Source of the DNA: Zymoseptoria tritici IPO323
Taxonomy: Eukaryota > Ascomycota > Dothideomycetes > Mycosphaerellales > Mycosphaerellaceae
Assembly (NCBI RefSeq): GCF_000219625.1
Contig: NC_018216.1
Span: 2,108,001 to 2,172,000, forward strand
DNA length: 64,000 nucleotides
Direction: 5' to 3'
The notes below the pieces were generated by a model that worked only from the letters and a program-made list of their open reading frames with translations, did no database searches and was not told where the DNA came from. Below are positions 55,651 through 64,000 of this stretch, piece after piece. Within the stretch, counting starts at the first letter, position 1. Each line of letters begins with the position of its first letter. Position numbers and translations under genes: made by a program.

Positions 55651-57414
55651 TCACACCAACGACCAGTCTGAATCAGGCGAGGCACTGACACCGTCAACAA
55701 GCGGCAATTCCGGGACGGTTTCCCTCTCCATACCTCGCTGTCGAAGTGGCAATGTGCTCCGATTTGGATGCTCGACATGCTCGAACGAGTCCGAGCCCGA
55801 GTCGCTGCCAACGTCGTCTCGGACAATTGTCTCCTCTACAACGTCCGAGTGTCCACGCACAGCGGTAGACTCATTAGCCGGATCGTGGAGGCTAATCCTG
55901 GAGGACCCTTCCATCGTCTTGACAGCGCGCTCCGTCGGCCGCATGAGCAGGAAGTCTTCGTCGTCCGAGTGATCGACTGACTTCTGCGCAGCAAGATTGT
56001 CAAGCATGCCCTTCCACAGCTGATCAGCCCTAGCACAATCCAGGACCGGGATCGAGTCTCCTTTGCTGAAGTGTCCAACCTCTTGCGCCGGTTTCGACGG
56101 TGACAGCTCTGCATCCACATCTAGCCCTGAGGTCGCCCGCACTGCCAAACGATCAGATCGATCATGCCGCTCCTCGAAGTTGAACTTGATTTCTTGTTTG
56201 GTCAGCTTCTCATACGCAGCCTGATGCGAACCATCCATATCGTCGAAGTGGAATAGTGGTCCACTGCTGGCGTTGCTGTATGACTCTGCGGCCTTGACCT
56301 CCGGCACACGAGCGGCGTATGTTTCAGCGACCCAGTCTGCGAGACCATCATCCGCGTAGTCCATTTCTTCCTCAACATCGCTTGTCGTCGGCTCAGGCAT
56401 CGTGTCACGGCGTAAATCCTGGATGAACGTATTCCTGGTACCCTGGCTCCCATCCCTGCTGACCCCATTGTGCCGGTCCCGGATCTTCCGCAACACATCC
56501 TCGAGGTTATCCGACTCCGCATGCACTTCGTCCTGTATTGTGTGCACTGCCGGATCGAATCTCACGGACTGAGCTCTTTCCCGCAAAATTTCCAGACGCT
56601 TGCGCTTCTTCAGGCTGGAGGGAAGATCAACTTCCTCCGAGGGGTGAAAGTTGAACATTTGCTTGACTTCCTCGGGCGTGCGATTGGAGAATGCCATCCG
56701 CTCTTCGCATTGTTCGAGCGCATTGCGGTGACTTTCGTCTTCGAATCCGCGTCTCATATTTTCTTTGCATAGATCTTGGCTGAAGGGACGGAGGTCGGAG
56801 GCAAGCTGGCGGAAGTCGGCGGTGCTTTCGAGCATGCTCAAGTGGGAGACGCAGTAGCTGATGATTGTGTTGAGTAGCCCAGTCTCGCCGTGGAGGTGCT
56901 TGTAGGCATAGCGAATTCCTTCGATTAGGTCAATAGGCCTGTCTGGACTTGAGCAGCCGAACTCGCATTGTCTGATGACATTTACATTCGCTTGATCTTT
57001 CAGCGGTGGGAGCTCGTAGATAATAGCGAGGTGGTAGAGCTGGAGATGCAGCAGTATCGACGAGGGCACGACTGCATAGATATCGCCATCTTCTGTCATG
57101 GAATACGAGCCTGACTGTAGGAAGCGTACAAATGGTCGCGCGGTCATGGAGTTGAGGGTCTCGAGATGCAGTCTTGGGCCAGCACGCGTGGTTTCGAATG
57201 CTGCTGCTAGAAGCGGGCAGCTATCTTCAATTCTCCGTAGGGCGATGCCAGGCACTGACTCGACACCGTGTCCGCAGGTTGACGGATATGTGATTGTTCC
57301 AGGGTTCTTGGTGACTGGAGCCGGGCTGTTGCTTCTGAAATCTGGCGGTTCGATTTCATGGTCGAGAGGGTTGTTGCCTAGGCTCGCAGGCATTCTCTCG
57401 ACCTGGATGTCCAT
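55651..57414 (-). CDS. Hypothetical 587-residue protein with a weak BTB-like N-terminal part
   Basis: The frame is uninterrupted from the ATG at 57414. Residues about 85-200 are hydrophobic-helical and resemble the C-terminal half of fungal BTB/POZ proteins (LHLQLYHLAIIYELPPLKDQ, GIRYAYKHLHGETGLLNTII). A basic stretch (SLKKRKRLEILRERAQSV) follows near 275. The second half is acidic and disordered. No catalytic motif is visible. The true start may lie in an upstream exon, because a complete BTB fold would need more N-terminal sequence. The function is unknown. Confidence 0.7.
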   Translation of the reverse strand: MDIQVERMPASLGNNPLDHEIEPPDFRSNSPAPVTKNPGTITYPSTCGHGVESVPGIALRRIEDSCPLLAAAFETTRAGPRLHLETLNSMTARPFVRFLQSGSYSMTEDGDIYAVVPSSILLHLQLYHLAIIYELPPLKDQANVNVIRQCEFGCSSPDRPIDLIEGIRYAYKHLHGETGLLNTIISYCVSHLSMLESTADFRQLASDLRPFSQDLCKENMRRGFEDESHRNALEQCEERMAFSNRTPEEVKQMFNFHPSEEVDLPSSLKKRKRLEILRERAQSVRFDPAVHTIQDEVHAESDNLEDVLRKIRDRHNGVSRDGSQGTRNTFIQDLRRDTMPEPTTSDVEEEMDYADDGLADWVAETYAARVPEVKAAESYSNASSGPLFHFDDMDGSHQAAYEKLTKQEIKFNFEERHDRSDRLAVRATSGLDVDAELSPSKPAQEVGHFSKGDSIPVLDCARADQLWKGMLDNLAAQKSVDHSDDEDFLLMRPTERAVKTMEGSSRISLHDPANESTAVRGHSDVVEETIVRDDVGSDSGSDSFEHVEHPNRSTLPLRQRGMERETVPELPLVDGVSASPDSDWSLV

Positions 57415-58820
57415 CCTTGGACGTACTCCCAGATGTCACGCCGCGAATTCAGAGTGAGGATCAAGGCTGTCGAGATTGATGAAATGTCGTAGATGTCTAC
57501 TCACTGTTGATGATGATGTGGAAATAGAGAATGGATTGACTCAGAAATGCAGCAGTCGCGATCAGGCTGCGCTGCCTGGAGTCTGCAGCTGTTGCATGAA
57601 CAGGGAGGTCTTTGATTGGATGACTTTGGCTGTGCCACAATCCTTCGAAAGCATACCTGCGTTTCGACACCAACAGCTATAATCGCCTCGTGTTATAATC
57701 CACCCAGACCAGCACCGCAGAGGCCTGGGTCTCGGTCCTGGGCATGGAATACATCCGACTATGACGCTCGAGTAGACATGGCCATACCACGCGTTGATGC
57801 AGAGCTGTCTCGTCTTCGGGCTTGAATGAGGTCAGCTACTCGTCGACAGGCCTTCAAGCTCAGGTCAAGTCGAGATAGAAAGAGACCAATGGACGAAGTC
57901 AGACGCTTCGCACATTCCGAACTCATGCAGAGTCGGGCTACTATCGACACCTGGCCTAAGCGGACGTCTATTGTTCTCCTTCCGGTCCCACCTATCAGTA
58001 CTCGACTTTGCGTTTGTCTCGCGGCACGAGCAACAACTCCTAGGAATTCTCGCCAAGGCAACAAGATGATCATTGCTCGCAAACGCCTCCTGTCGAATGC
58101 AAGCTTCATCGACTGCTCGCCGACTGCAATATCCCTTGTCAGCAGATCAGGGATTCAGTCATCGCGGAGCCTTCAGGCTCATCAAGAAGCCTGGTGAACA
58201 GGCTTGTCCTTCCAGACGGTGTTGGCTGTCGGGAAGGCCAACAAGAAGGTCTTATCCGGAGATCGATAGTGTTGGCGTTGGTCCAAAAGACATAATCGTC
58301 GCGAAACTGGCGCGAAAACTGGTATGAGATGTCGACTTGACAGGCTGTTACGTCTGACATGAGGCGACTTCAATTGCTGTCCCAAAAATTAACCTCAAAC
58401 TTGCTGTCCGAGAGGAGCATCAAGCTTCTGAGGCTCTCGGCGATGAGCACTTTCCTATGCACGAGACAGTCTGTTGTCAGAAGCAATAGTTTTCGAGTGC
58501 TCGCCATAGCACGGGCTGGCACAAGCATGAGGAAACGACACCGAAGTGGACAGCAAGCCTCAAGGGAGTGTTGATCCGACATATCAACGATGCTGAAGTA
58601 CGAACAGAGATCTCCAAGCCGAATATGCCTTGGACGTCCCAACGAGTGATAGAGACGTACGAGGCCATGGAACGAAAGAAGTCTGTGCACTTCCTCCACC
58701 TTCCCTTTTCCAAGTCCGCCCTCCCTCCCGCAGTCACCGGCGGACCCTCCTTCATCTTCCGGACACGAGCGTCGGATCCTACGCAGGAACATCCGTGAGC
58801 CGCCGGAGTGCGGTGGAGAA
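57415..58820. other. Gene-poor stretch, about 1.4 kb
   Basis: Several short frames exist on both strands, none recognised. Spliced genes with tiny exons, like the next feature, could be missed here. Confidence 0.4.
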
Positions 58821-59126
58821 TCACCATGGATCGCCGCATTGGCACCTTCCGTTGACGCTGCGCGGGCTCATGTCAGCGCCAGAGTGGGATATACCAGGAG
58901 CGATAGAAGACGAACCATGCGCGCGTGCCAAATTGCACTCCGTTATCTTTGCAATGCTTGAGGCATGCTCCCGGTTTGGCGTACCTATCACAGTAGACGT
59001 CCTACGACAGACCACGCGTTAGTGAAGGACCATTCGAGTCGATGATGAAGGGCACGAGCGTACGGCGATGACGCCAGGAGCGATGAGTCCCACGAAGAGG
59101 GCAGCGATGAGAGTGGAGAACTGCAT
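58821..59126 (-). CDS. Defensin-like secreted peptide with CS-alpha-beta cysteine pattern, three exons
   Basis: Exons are 59126-59064 (63 nt), 59001-58916 (86 nt) and 58857-58821 (37 nt). The introns have GTACGC..CGTAG and GTTCGT..GCGCAG with a CTGAC branch in the second. The product has 61 residues. A clean signal peptide (MQFSTLIAALFVGLIAPGVIA) fills exon 1 exactly. The mature 40 residues contain six cysteines spaced C-x8-C-x3-C-x11-C-x4-C-x1-C. The C-x3-C and C-x-C pair is the hallmark of the cysteine-stabilised alpha-beta fold of fungal, plant and insect defensins. An antimicrobial or competition role is inferred. No long open frame covers it, so automatic annotation could miss it. Confidence 0.75.
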
Positions 59127-59969
59127 GGTGCTCCAAGTAGGTTGAACTCGAGCAGTGGGATGATTGAATTCTTCTTAATCGGATGTGTCCTTGAATCGGA
59201 CCTTGAGCTGTTGGGTGACTTGGAGGTAGAAAACATCGGGCACGCCTGCTGCTTCTATGTCCAAGCTGTCGAGTTCTGCATATCGCAATACCGCCAGACA
59301 GCTCTTCAGACAGCGCAGAGAAGGTCGCAAAGCTTGCTCCAAACTTAGTCTGAGGATTACCAGGTTAGCCAAGTCACGCATACAGGGAGTAGTCACATCG
59401 CAATTCCCGTTTGATTGATCAAAGCAGGGGCCGCTGCAGGCTTCAAGTGGCTCCATACCTCGCGAACGGGCCTCCAAGGCCAGTCCGGGACGACTGAGAC
59501 TGCGAATTTCGGAACGTTTATCCACCGAAGACATCGAGCCATCGTCCAAGCTCATCAATGGTATCTGGTTCCATGGCAGGTGCCTGAACATTCATGCTCA
59601 ACACAAGTTTTGACGAGTCTGACAAACTCATTGAACTTTGACCGACGCAAGCCTTCTCGCTCCACAACCTGCACGGTTTCCATCATTGTGATGCGCTCTC
59701 GGGCTGTGTACAGCAGACAAATCGCATAGCGAAGTAGCGACGAAAACGTCGAGCGAATGTGAGCCTGGATGACAACTCGTCGAAGCCCGAGCTTGAGTCG
59801 CTTGATTTGACTTTGCTCGAAGTCATGGTGACCATTCTTGCAATTCAATTCCACACTGTTCGTCGTTCTTCGGTTTGCCACACGAATGGCGGGCTCGAGG
59901 TGATCTTATTATCCACTCCGTCAGTCACCATTTCGCTCGGTCGGGGCCATCGCAGAATTTGCGAGCTCA
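59127..59969 (-). other. Coding-like fragments on the minus strand without a consistent gene model
   Basis: Protein-like pieces occur in different frames: MVTMTSSKVKSSDSSSGFDE near 59847, VEREGLRRSKFNEFVRLVKT near 59670, MEPDTIDELGRWLDVFGG near 59573 and LDIEAAGVPDVFYLQVTQQL near 59236. I could not join them by good splice sites into one frame. They may be a decayed gene or one with unusual introns. Confidence 0.3.
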
Positions 59970-60348
59970 TCAGACGCCCTTCGAGGGATTAGCCCAGATC
60001 CTGGTGAATATGCTGGTGTCTTCGAAGTAAGCTTCATTGACTGATTCGTATTGCAAGATTACCTGTCAGCGTTTCGCGAGGAGTCGAGGCCGGGCCATCA
60101 CGGCACTCACGGGTTCATCGTGATGGCCATTGAAAATTGACACGGATCGTGGTGAGCAGACTTGTGTCCCAGGAATCCGAAGCAAAGACGTTTCGAATGC
60201 TGTCGTTCCATGGACTGGGAGGGCTGATGATTGCATGACATCCAATGCCAGGTGTGCCACGATTCCCTTCGAAGGCATGTCTTGGCCTACAGACACTGCC
60301 AGAGAGTGCTAATAAAGCAAGAAGGATTTTCACTTCCAATCGAGCCAT
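59970..60348 (-). CDS. Possible small secreted protein, gene model incomplete
   Basis: The ATG at 60348 begins a signal-peptide-like sequence (MARLEVKILLALLALSGS). The final exon is well supported: donor GTGAGT at 60110, acceptor at 60063, then 31 codons (VILQYESVNEAYFEDTSIF and onward) to a TGA at 59970, preceded by SIFNGHHDEP. The first and middle parts are in different frames, so another intron of about 67-97 nt must lie near 60200-60295, and its borders are unclear. The function is unknown. Chance cannot be excluded. Confidence 0.4.
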
Positions 60349-61180
60349 CCTGAATTCCTGATAGAATATCAGACCACGTTGCCGCCATGACCATGTCGCG
60401 GACAGTGGTGGAAGGATTCGAGCGTCATTCCTGGAAGCACGAGACAGGCAGACTTGCGTGAATATTGCGGGGCGTTGATGATGAGACTAGCGTGACGATG
60501 TTGCTGGCGAGTGGTTACGATTCGCCGCATCCTCGCTGGCACCGAGCACGTGCCTGTGCGGACGACCTCTTGGTGTGCTCATCGTCTCAGTGTGCTCACC
60601 AGCAAGTCGTTCCTGTTGTACCAGCTCCCAAATGCCTCCCGGACGTGGTGGATCTCATGACTGGTTGTGAGCTGCGATGCAAGTGTTCGCAGCAAGCACA
60701 TCGTCCACCAGCAGTGTGGGTCCACGGTCCAGAGATGTAGCAGAATCGCAAGATGACTGCCATTGCACGGACGGTGAGGTGGTCGAACTCGCATTCCGTC
60801 CGCGCCCAGCCTCGGAACGCTCGAAGCCTGTGCTATCAGCGACCGGGGTTCCTCACCGACCTGCCGTCAGTTTGCTTCTTACGCGAAAGAAGTGCAATTG
60901 AAGAAGAGAAGAAAGAAAGACTTGCTCTGCTCTCGAAGAAAGACAAGAACGACGGGACTCCGGATCGACCCGTGGTTGCCGCTCTCGCTTGAGCTTCCAT
61001 TGATCCCCGGGATTCCCTGCTCTCAACCGCATCAACCAGATCATCAACCAGCAATCATCGTTGGGAGCAAACAGCAAAGCACAAAGAGGTCGCTACATCC
61101 ACCCTCATGGACGGCCTCCTACAGATACAACCTTGACCCGCCAACAACGGCAAATCACGCCAACAACAACCACCACAAGC
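60349..61180. other. Gene-poor stretch, about 0.8 kb
   Basis: Short frames only. A minus-strand piece near 60615 (TTSHEIHHVREAFGSWYNRN) followed by GTGAGC looks faintly coding but could not be extended. The right end is the leader of the next gene. Confidence 0.4.
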
Positions 61181-61619
61181 ATGGGAATCTTCTCCATCCT
61201 CCCCGCCTACCTCTCCGGCCTCGAAACATGGCTCGCCAGAATCTTCGTAAGTCGTGTACCACGAGATCGAGCTGAACCTTGAGCCCTCGCTCATTCCACA
61301 TTCAAAGCTGTTCTTCTCCTTCGTCATCATCGGGCCTTGGCTATTGGTGCTCCTCTACGACCTGCTGCTCTACATCTGGCGCTCCGCAACATACGAATTG
61401 CCCTACATCGGTGGCCGCGCGAGGGGACGACAACGGCCAAGGGCGCCCAGTTTGACCGCGCGTCCCACCGGACATACGCGGCAAATCAGTCTTCCGACTC
61501 TTCCGCAGACGCACCAGTACTCTGAAGGCGACGGCAAGACGGTGGTATCGTCGGGCAGGCAGCGTAGTGCCAGCAACACTGCGCCGAGGAAACCAACGCA
61601 GTCGTACGATGAGGATTGA
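61181..61619 (+). CDS. Small single-pass membrane protein, probably two exons
   Basis: Exon 1 (61181-61246) encodes MGIFSILPAYLSGLETWLAR and ends at GTAAGT. The preferred exon 2 starts at 61308 after TTCAAAG and gives 125 residues. A membrane segment (FVIIGPWLLVLLYDLLLYIW) is followed by a basic, Ser/Thr/Arg-rich cytosolic-type tail ending QSYDED. An alternative acceptor at 61282 also keeps frame but would need a 36-nt intron. The function is not recognised. Confidence 0.6.
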
Positions 61620-62512
61620 AAATTCCGCTGTGAGGATTGCGATAATGGAACTTATGCCGCAAAGGTGGTGTCATGGAGGTGGCGCGCGAAGTAGCTCGAT
61701 GCGAACATTGCTAGTCGAGTTGCACGCGGTTGCCTGAATTTGTCCCGCCTGACCAGATCATGTCGGATCGTGGCATCGGTCCCGACGTTGGCGCGATGCA
61801 TGCTGCCGATGACTTGAAACAGGGACAGTCGATTTGGCATTTCTAGATTGGGAAACTTCTTCTACCGGACAAGTCGCGGAGTTGAAATCGTTTCTGCTTT
61901 CTCTACTGTCAATATGCTCGGCGGATGAGCAATACCGACGAAGTAGGACAACTTCGCCCACGCGGGCTATTCTTATCCGCAGTCAGTCGGTGTACTCCAA
62001 GCGCACGAATCTGGCAAATGCGACGTCACGGCCCATCCACGCCACCTCATGGCGAAGCATTCACCACTTTGAGCATATCTGTGTGCCGCACAAAATCTTC
62101 GACCTCACTCCACCGGCTCCTGACCAGCCGCACTGCACCATGCTTCAGACATACCACGACATCATCTACGGCGGCCTCCGGAATCAAAACGTTACACCCC
62201 CGAAGCACGGAAAGCGACCGGAGCAGGGTTATCATGCAGCATCCCACGATGTCAAATGGCTCGCTCGAGATGGCAGTTCGGCAACAACCCCGTGCCAAAG
62301 GGTCTGGGCTGAGCCAATGTCACCCCGAGATTTGTGCGTGAGATGACCCGCGTGATTCGCTGCAGGAACGGAGAGGTGTCGATGTCATCGATGGCGGGTG
62401 TGGGACAGCGAGGGTGGTACGAGACACGATCTCTGATATAAAAGACTCGAGGAATGTCCCAACATCGTCTCATTGTCCCAACACATCCAGTTCATCACTC
62501 CTACATATCATC
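61620..62512. other. Intergenic, about 0.9 kb
   Basis: The plus-strand frame 61834-62346 (170 codons) is open but has an atypical composition and no domain, so I do not call it. The right end carries a TATA box. Confidence 0.45.
62437..62444 (+). promoter_or_regulatory. TATA box
   Basis: TATAAAAG lies 76 bp upstream of the next start codon, a good consensus for a strongly regulated fungal gene. Confidence 0.55.
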
Positions 62513-63179
62513 ATGGCTTACGAGACCTATCGCTACGGCACACCGCGCTTCATGGACGATAGCGTCTATCGCTCCGGGTCCTCCGTATCTTCATCAGGCT
62601 CAATCACAAGAGATCCTCGCAACCCACGGACACCCTACATCTCTTCACCGCGACCCGAATACCGCCAAATCGCCGTGGACGAACACGGAATGGCCATCGA
62701 TCCTCGTCGACAATACGAGGACAGCTTGTATCAACCGCACGGCCAAATGTCTCGATCATATCGCGATGAACAACGACGACGGCAAGCACGCCTAAAACTC
62801 CAAGGTTTTTCTCGACGATTTCTAATTTGATCGTAGGGATGATCTCGACTACACGACCTATTCTTCAACCCTCTCCTCTTCACGCTACCCTCAAATACAA
62901 CCTCGTCTCTGCCGCGACGGGCGTTACCCGCCATCTTTCTCTCGCCCGCTGCAAGTCAACGACTTCCTTTCCATGTCCGACTCGGATCTCCGAAGGCTCA
63001 TTTTAGCGTACGAATTGAGCTGTGACTCGGCTTCGCAGTATGGAAATCGAGACCGCGTTCGTTTTGGAAGTGATGGTCGGCTGTCGAGGAGAGCGATGGA
63101 GGACGCAGTATTGGAGCACCTGGGTCAGCGGAGCTTGATTGAAGATTACAGGCGGAGAGGAAGGTTGCAGATCAGGTAG
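62513..63179 (+). CDS. Hypothetical Arg/Ser/Tyr-rich protein, probably two exons
   Basis: Exon 1 starts at 62513 (MAYETYRYGTPRFMDDSVYR). A second coding block runs to the TAG at 63177-63179 (LSMSDSDLRRLILAYELSCD). The only splice pair I found that keeps frame is GTATCA at 62728 to GTAG at 62836 (109 nt), giving 185 residues. It discards a sensible-looking stretch (QMSRSYRDEQRRRQARLKLQ), so the model may be wrong there. No domain is recognised. A TATA box precedes it. Confidence 0.55.
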
Positions 63180-63568
63180 TCGTGATTAGTACAAGGGAGG
63201 ATTAGTGTGTTGTACGATTACTTGTCAAGTATATATCACGGGAGTGTATTTTAGTCCTGAATGTATCGATTAGAGTAGCAACACCAGTCTTTCTTCTCAG
63301 CTTTGTTCGGGAAGACAACCGTCGCTCTGGGAACTCTAGGAAACAGAGCTCAAATGGCATCGAATGCGAGGATCTTTGTTCGAGTTCGATACCGTCGTCC
63401 GTTGCAACTTACCTTAATCGCGCAAGACAGTTTCGCTGAGTCATCAGTTCGCTCCTTCGCTCCTTCGACATCTACATCTTCAGAGTAAGGAACGACGGCG
63501 ATTGACTCCTCTAGAGCATCGACATATCAAGGTCTCTCCCAGTACAGTCCGTAATCGTTGGAATCGAA
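63180..63568. other. Intergenic or 5' part of the last gene
   Basis: A 61-codon frame (63303-63488) could be an upstream exon of the next gene, but no junction is evident. Confidence 0.35.
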
Positions 63569-64000
63569 ATGTCGAAAGCCGGGAGCCGCCTTTGCGGAGG
63601 CACGCTCGACTCTCGTCCTGTCACTCTTCAGTGGCAGCAAGCAGAAGGGAACAATGGCAGATTGCTTTGGACGGAAGATCACGACGCTGGTATTTGGACA
63701 AAAGCTCCGATTGGTACTGCTAAGAGTTTTTGCTGATGTCCATGGCCAGATGAGAACTCCAAATGGACGCCAGGACCGACTTCCTCACAGATCCTGGCCG
63801 TAGTGCCCGACCAGAAGACGGACCAGCGTCGAATACTGTACGTCGAAGCAAACCCAGAGGCCGAAGAAGACAAGACCAGGTCGCCGTTGTCCTTCCATAC
63901 CATTACCTCGAAAGACTCAGTCCTGGACGGTGCACCCTTCAAGCCGTCCGAGCACTGGACTAGACTACAGCAGCTCCCTTCCTCAAACTTCCACATCATC
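63569..64000 (+). CDS. N-terminal or internal part of an unknown gene running off the window
   Basis: Coding sequence from an ATG at 63569 or from an upstream exon reads VTLQWQQAEGNNGRLLWTED and then DAGIWTKAPI. It is joined by a very short 36-nt GT-AG intron (63714-63749) to DENSKWTPGPTSSQILAVVP and onward. The frame is open to the window end. The repeated Trp and beta-strand-like character recalls propeller-type lectins, but I cannot assign a family. Confidence 0.5.

Noticed and set aside
61834..62346. 170-codon plus-strand open frame
   Set aside because: Its composition is unlike a protein, no domain is seen, and overlapping frames are equally open.
1..64000. Biosynthetic gene cluster or CRISPR array
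   Set aside because: No backbone synthase, no set of linked tailoring enzymes and no spaced direct repeats are present.

Overview
The window is nuclear DNA from a filamentous ascomycete (Pezizomycotina). Most genes carry 45-120 nt GT-AG introns with CTAAC or CTGAC branch sites. Genes are compact and unlinked in function. Typical fungal families are present: betaine-lipid synthase, an HSF-type regulator, a Zn2Cys6 cluster protein and SFH5. One repeat looks mutated by RIP (repeat-induced point mutation). A Dothideomycete is my guess from overall character only; nothing here proves it.

Layout. 1-9.4 kb: 3' end of a chromosome or spindle-type protein, a TPR-SET methyltransferase, a 2H phosphoesterase, an unknown protein and betaine-lipid synthase BTA1. 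10.4-18 kb: the retrieval receptor RER1, a GPI-type secreted protein, mitochondrial enoyl-CoA hydratase, a small unknown protein and an F-box protein. 19-28.6 kb: HSF-type regulator, inositol monophosphatase, secreted dienelactone hydrolase, a six-cysteine small secreted protein, a mitochondrial membrane protein and a molybdenum sulfite oxidase-type enzyme. 29-42.9 kb: galactokinase, a mini Zn2Cys6 protein, a GT2 glycosyltransferase split by an in-frame TAG, an HMT1-like ABC transporter, SFH5 preceded by a decayed copy of its own 5' end, and a small secreted protein with a defective splice site. 44.2-47.1 kb: a stop-riddled but frame-preserved transposase relic, probably Mutator-like. 48.6-57.4 kb: secreted PAN-like protein, metallophosphoesterase, cyclase-family enzyme, MYND zinc finger, MFS transporter and an unknown 587-residue protein. 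57.4-61.1 kb looks empty by open-frame length, but it hides a three-exon defensin-like (CS-alpha-beta) peptide gene and traces of other secreted or decayed genes. 61-64 kb: a membrane protein, an unknown Arg/Ser-rich protein and the 5' part of an unknown gene.

The genes do not form one pathway. The common theme of the accessory parts is secretion: six signal-peptide genes (GPI-type, dienelactone hydrolase, six-cysteine peptide, the protein at 42.2-42.9 kb, PAN-like, defensin-like) and a possible seventh at 60 kb. The two smallest have exons too short to be seen as open frames. Exon boundaries were set by hand and every listed junction except that at 59970-60348 was checked to keep the reading frame. 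No tRNA, rRNA or CRISPR array was seen.
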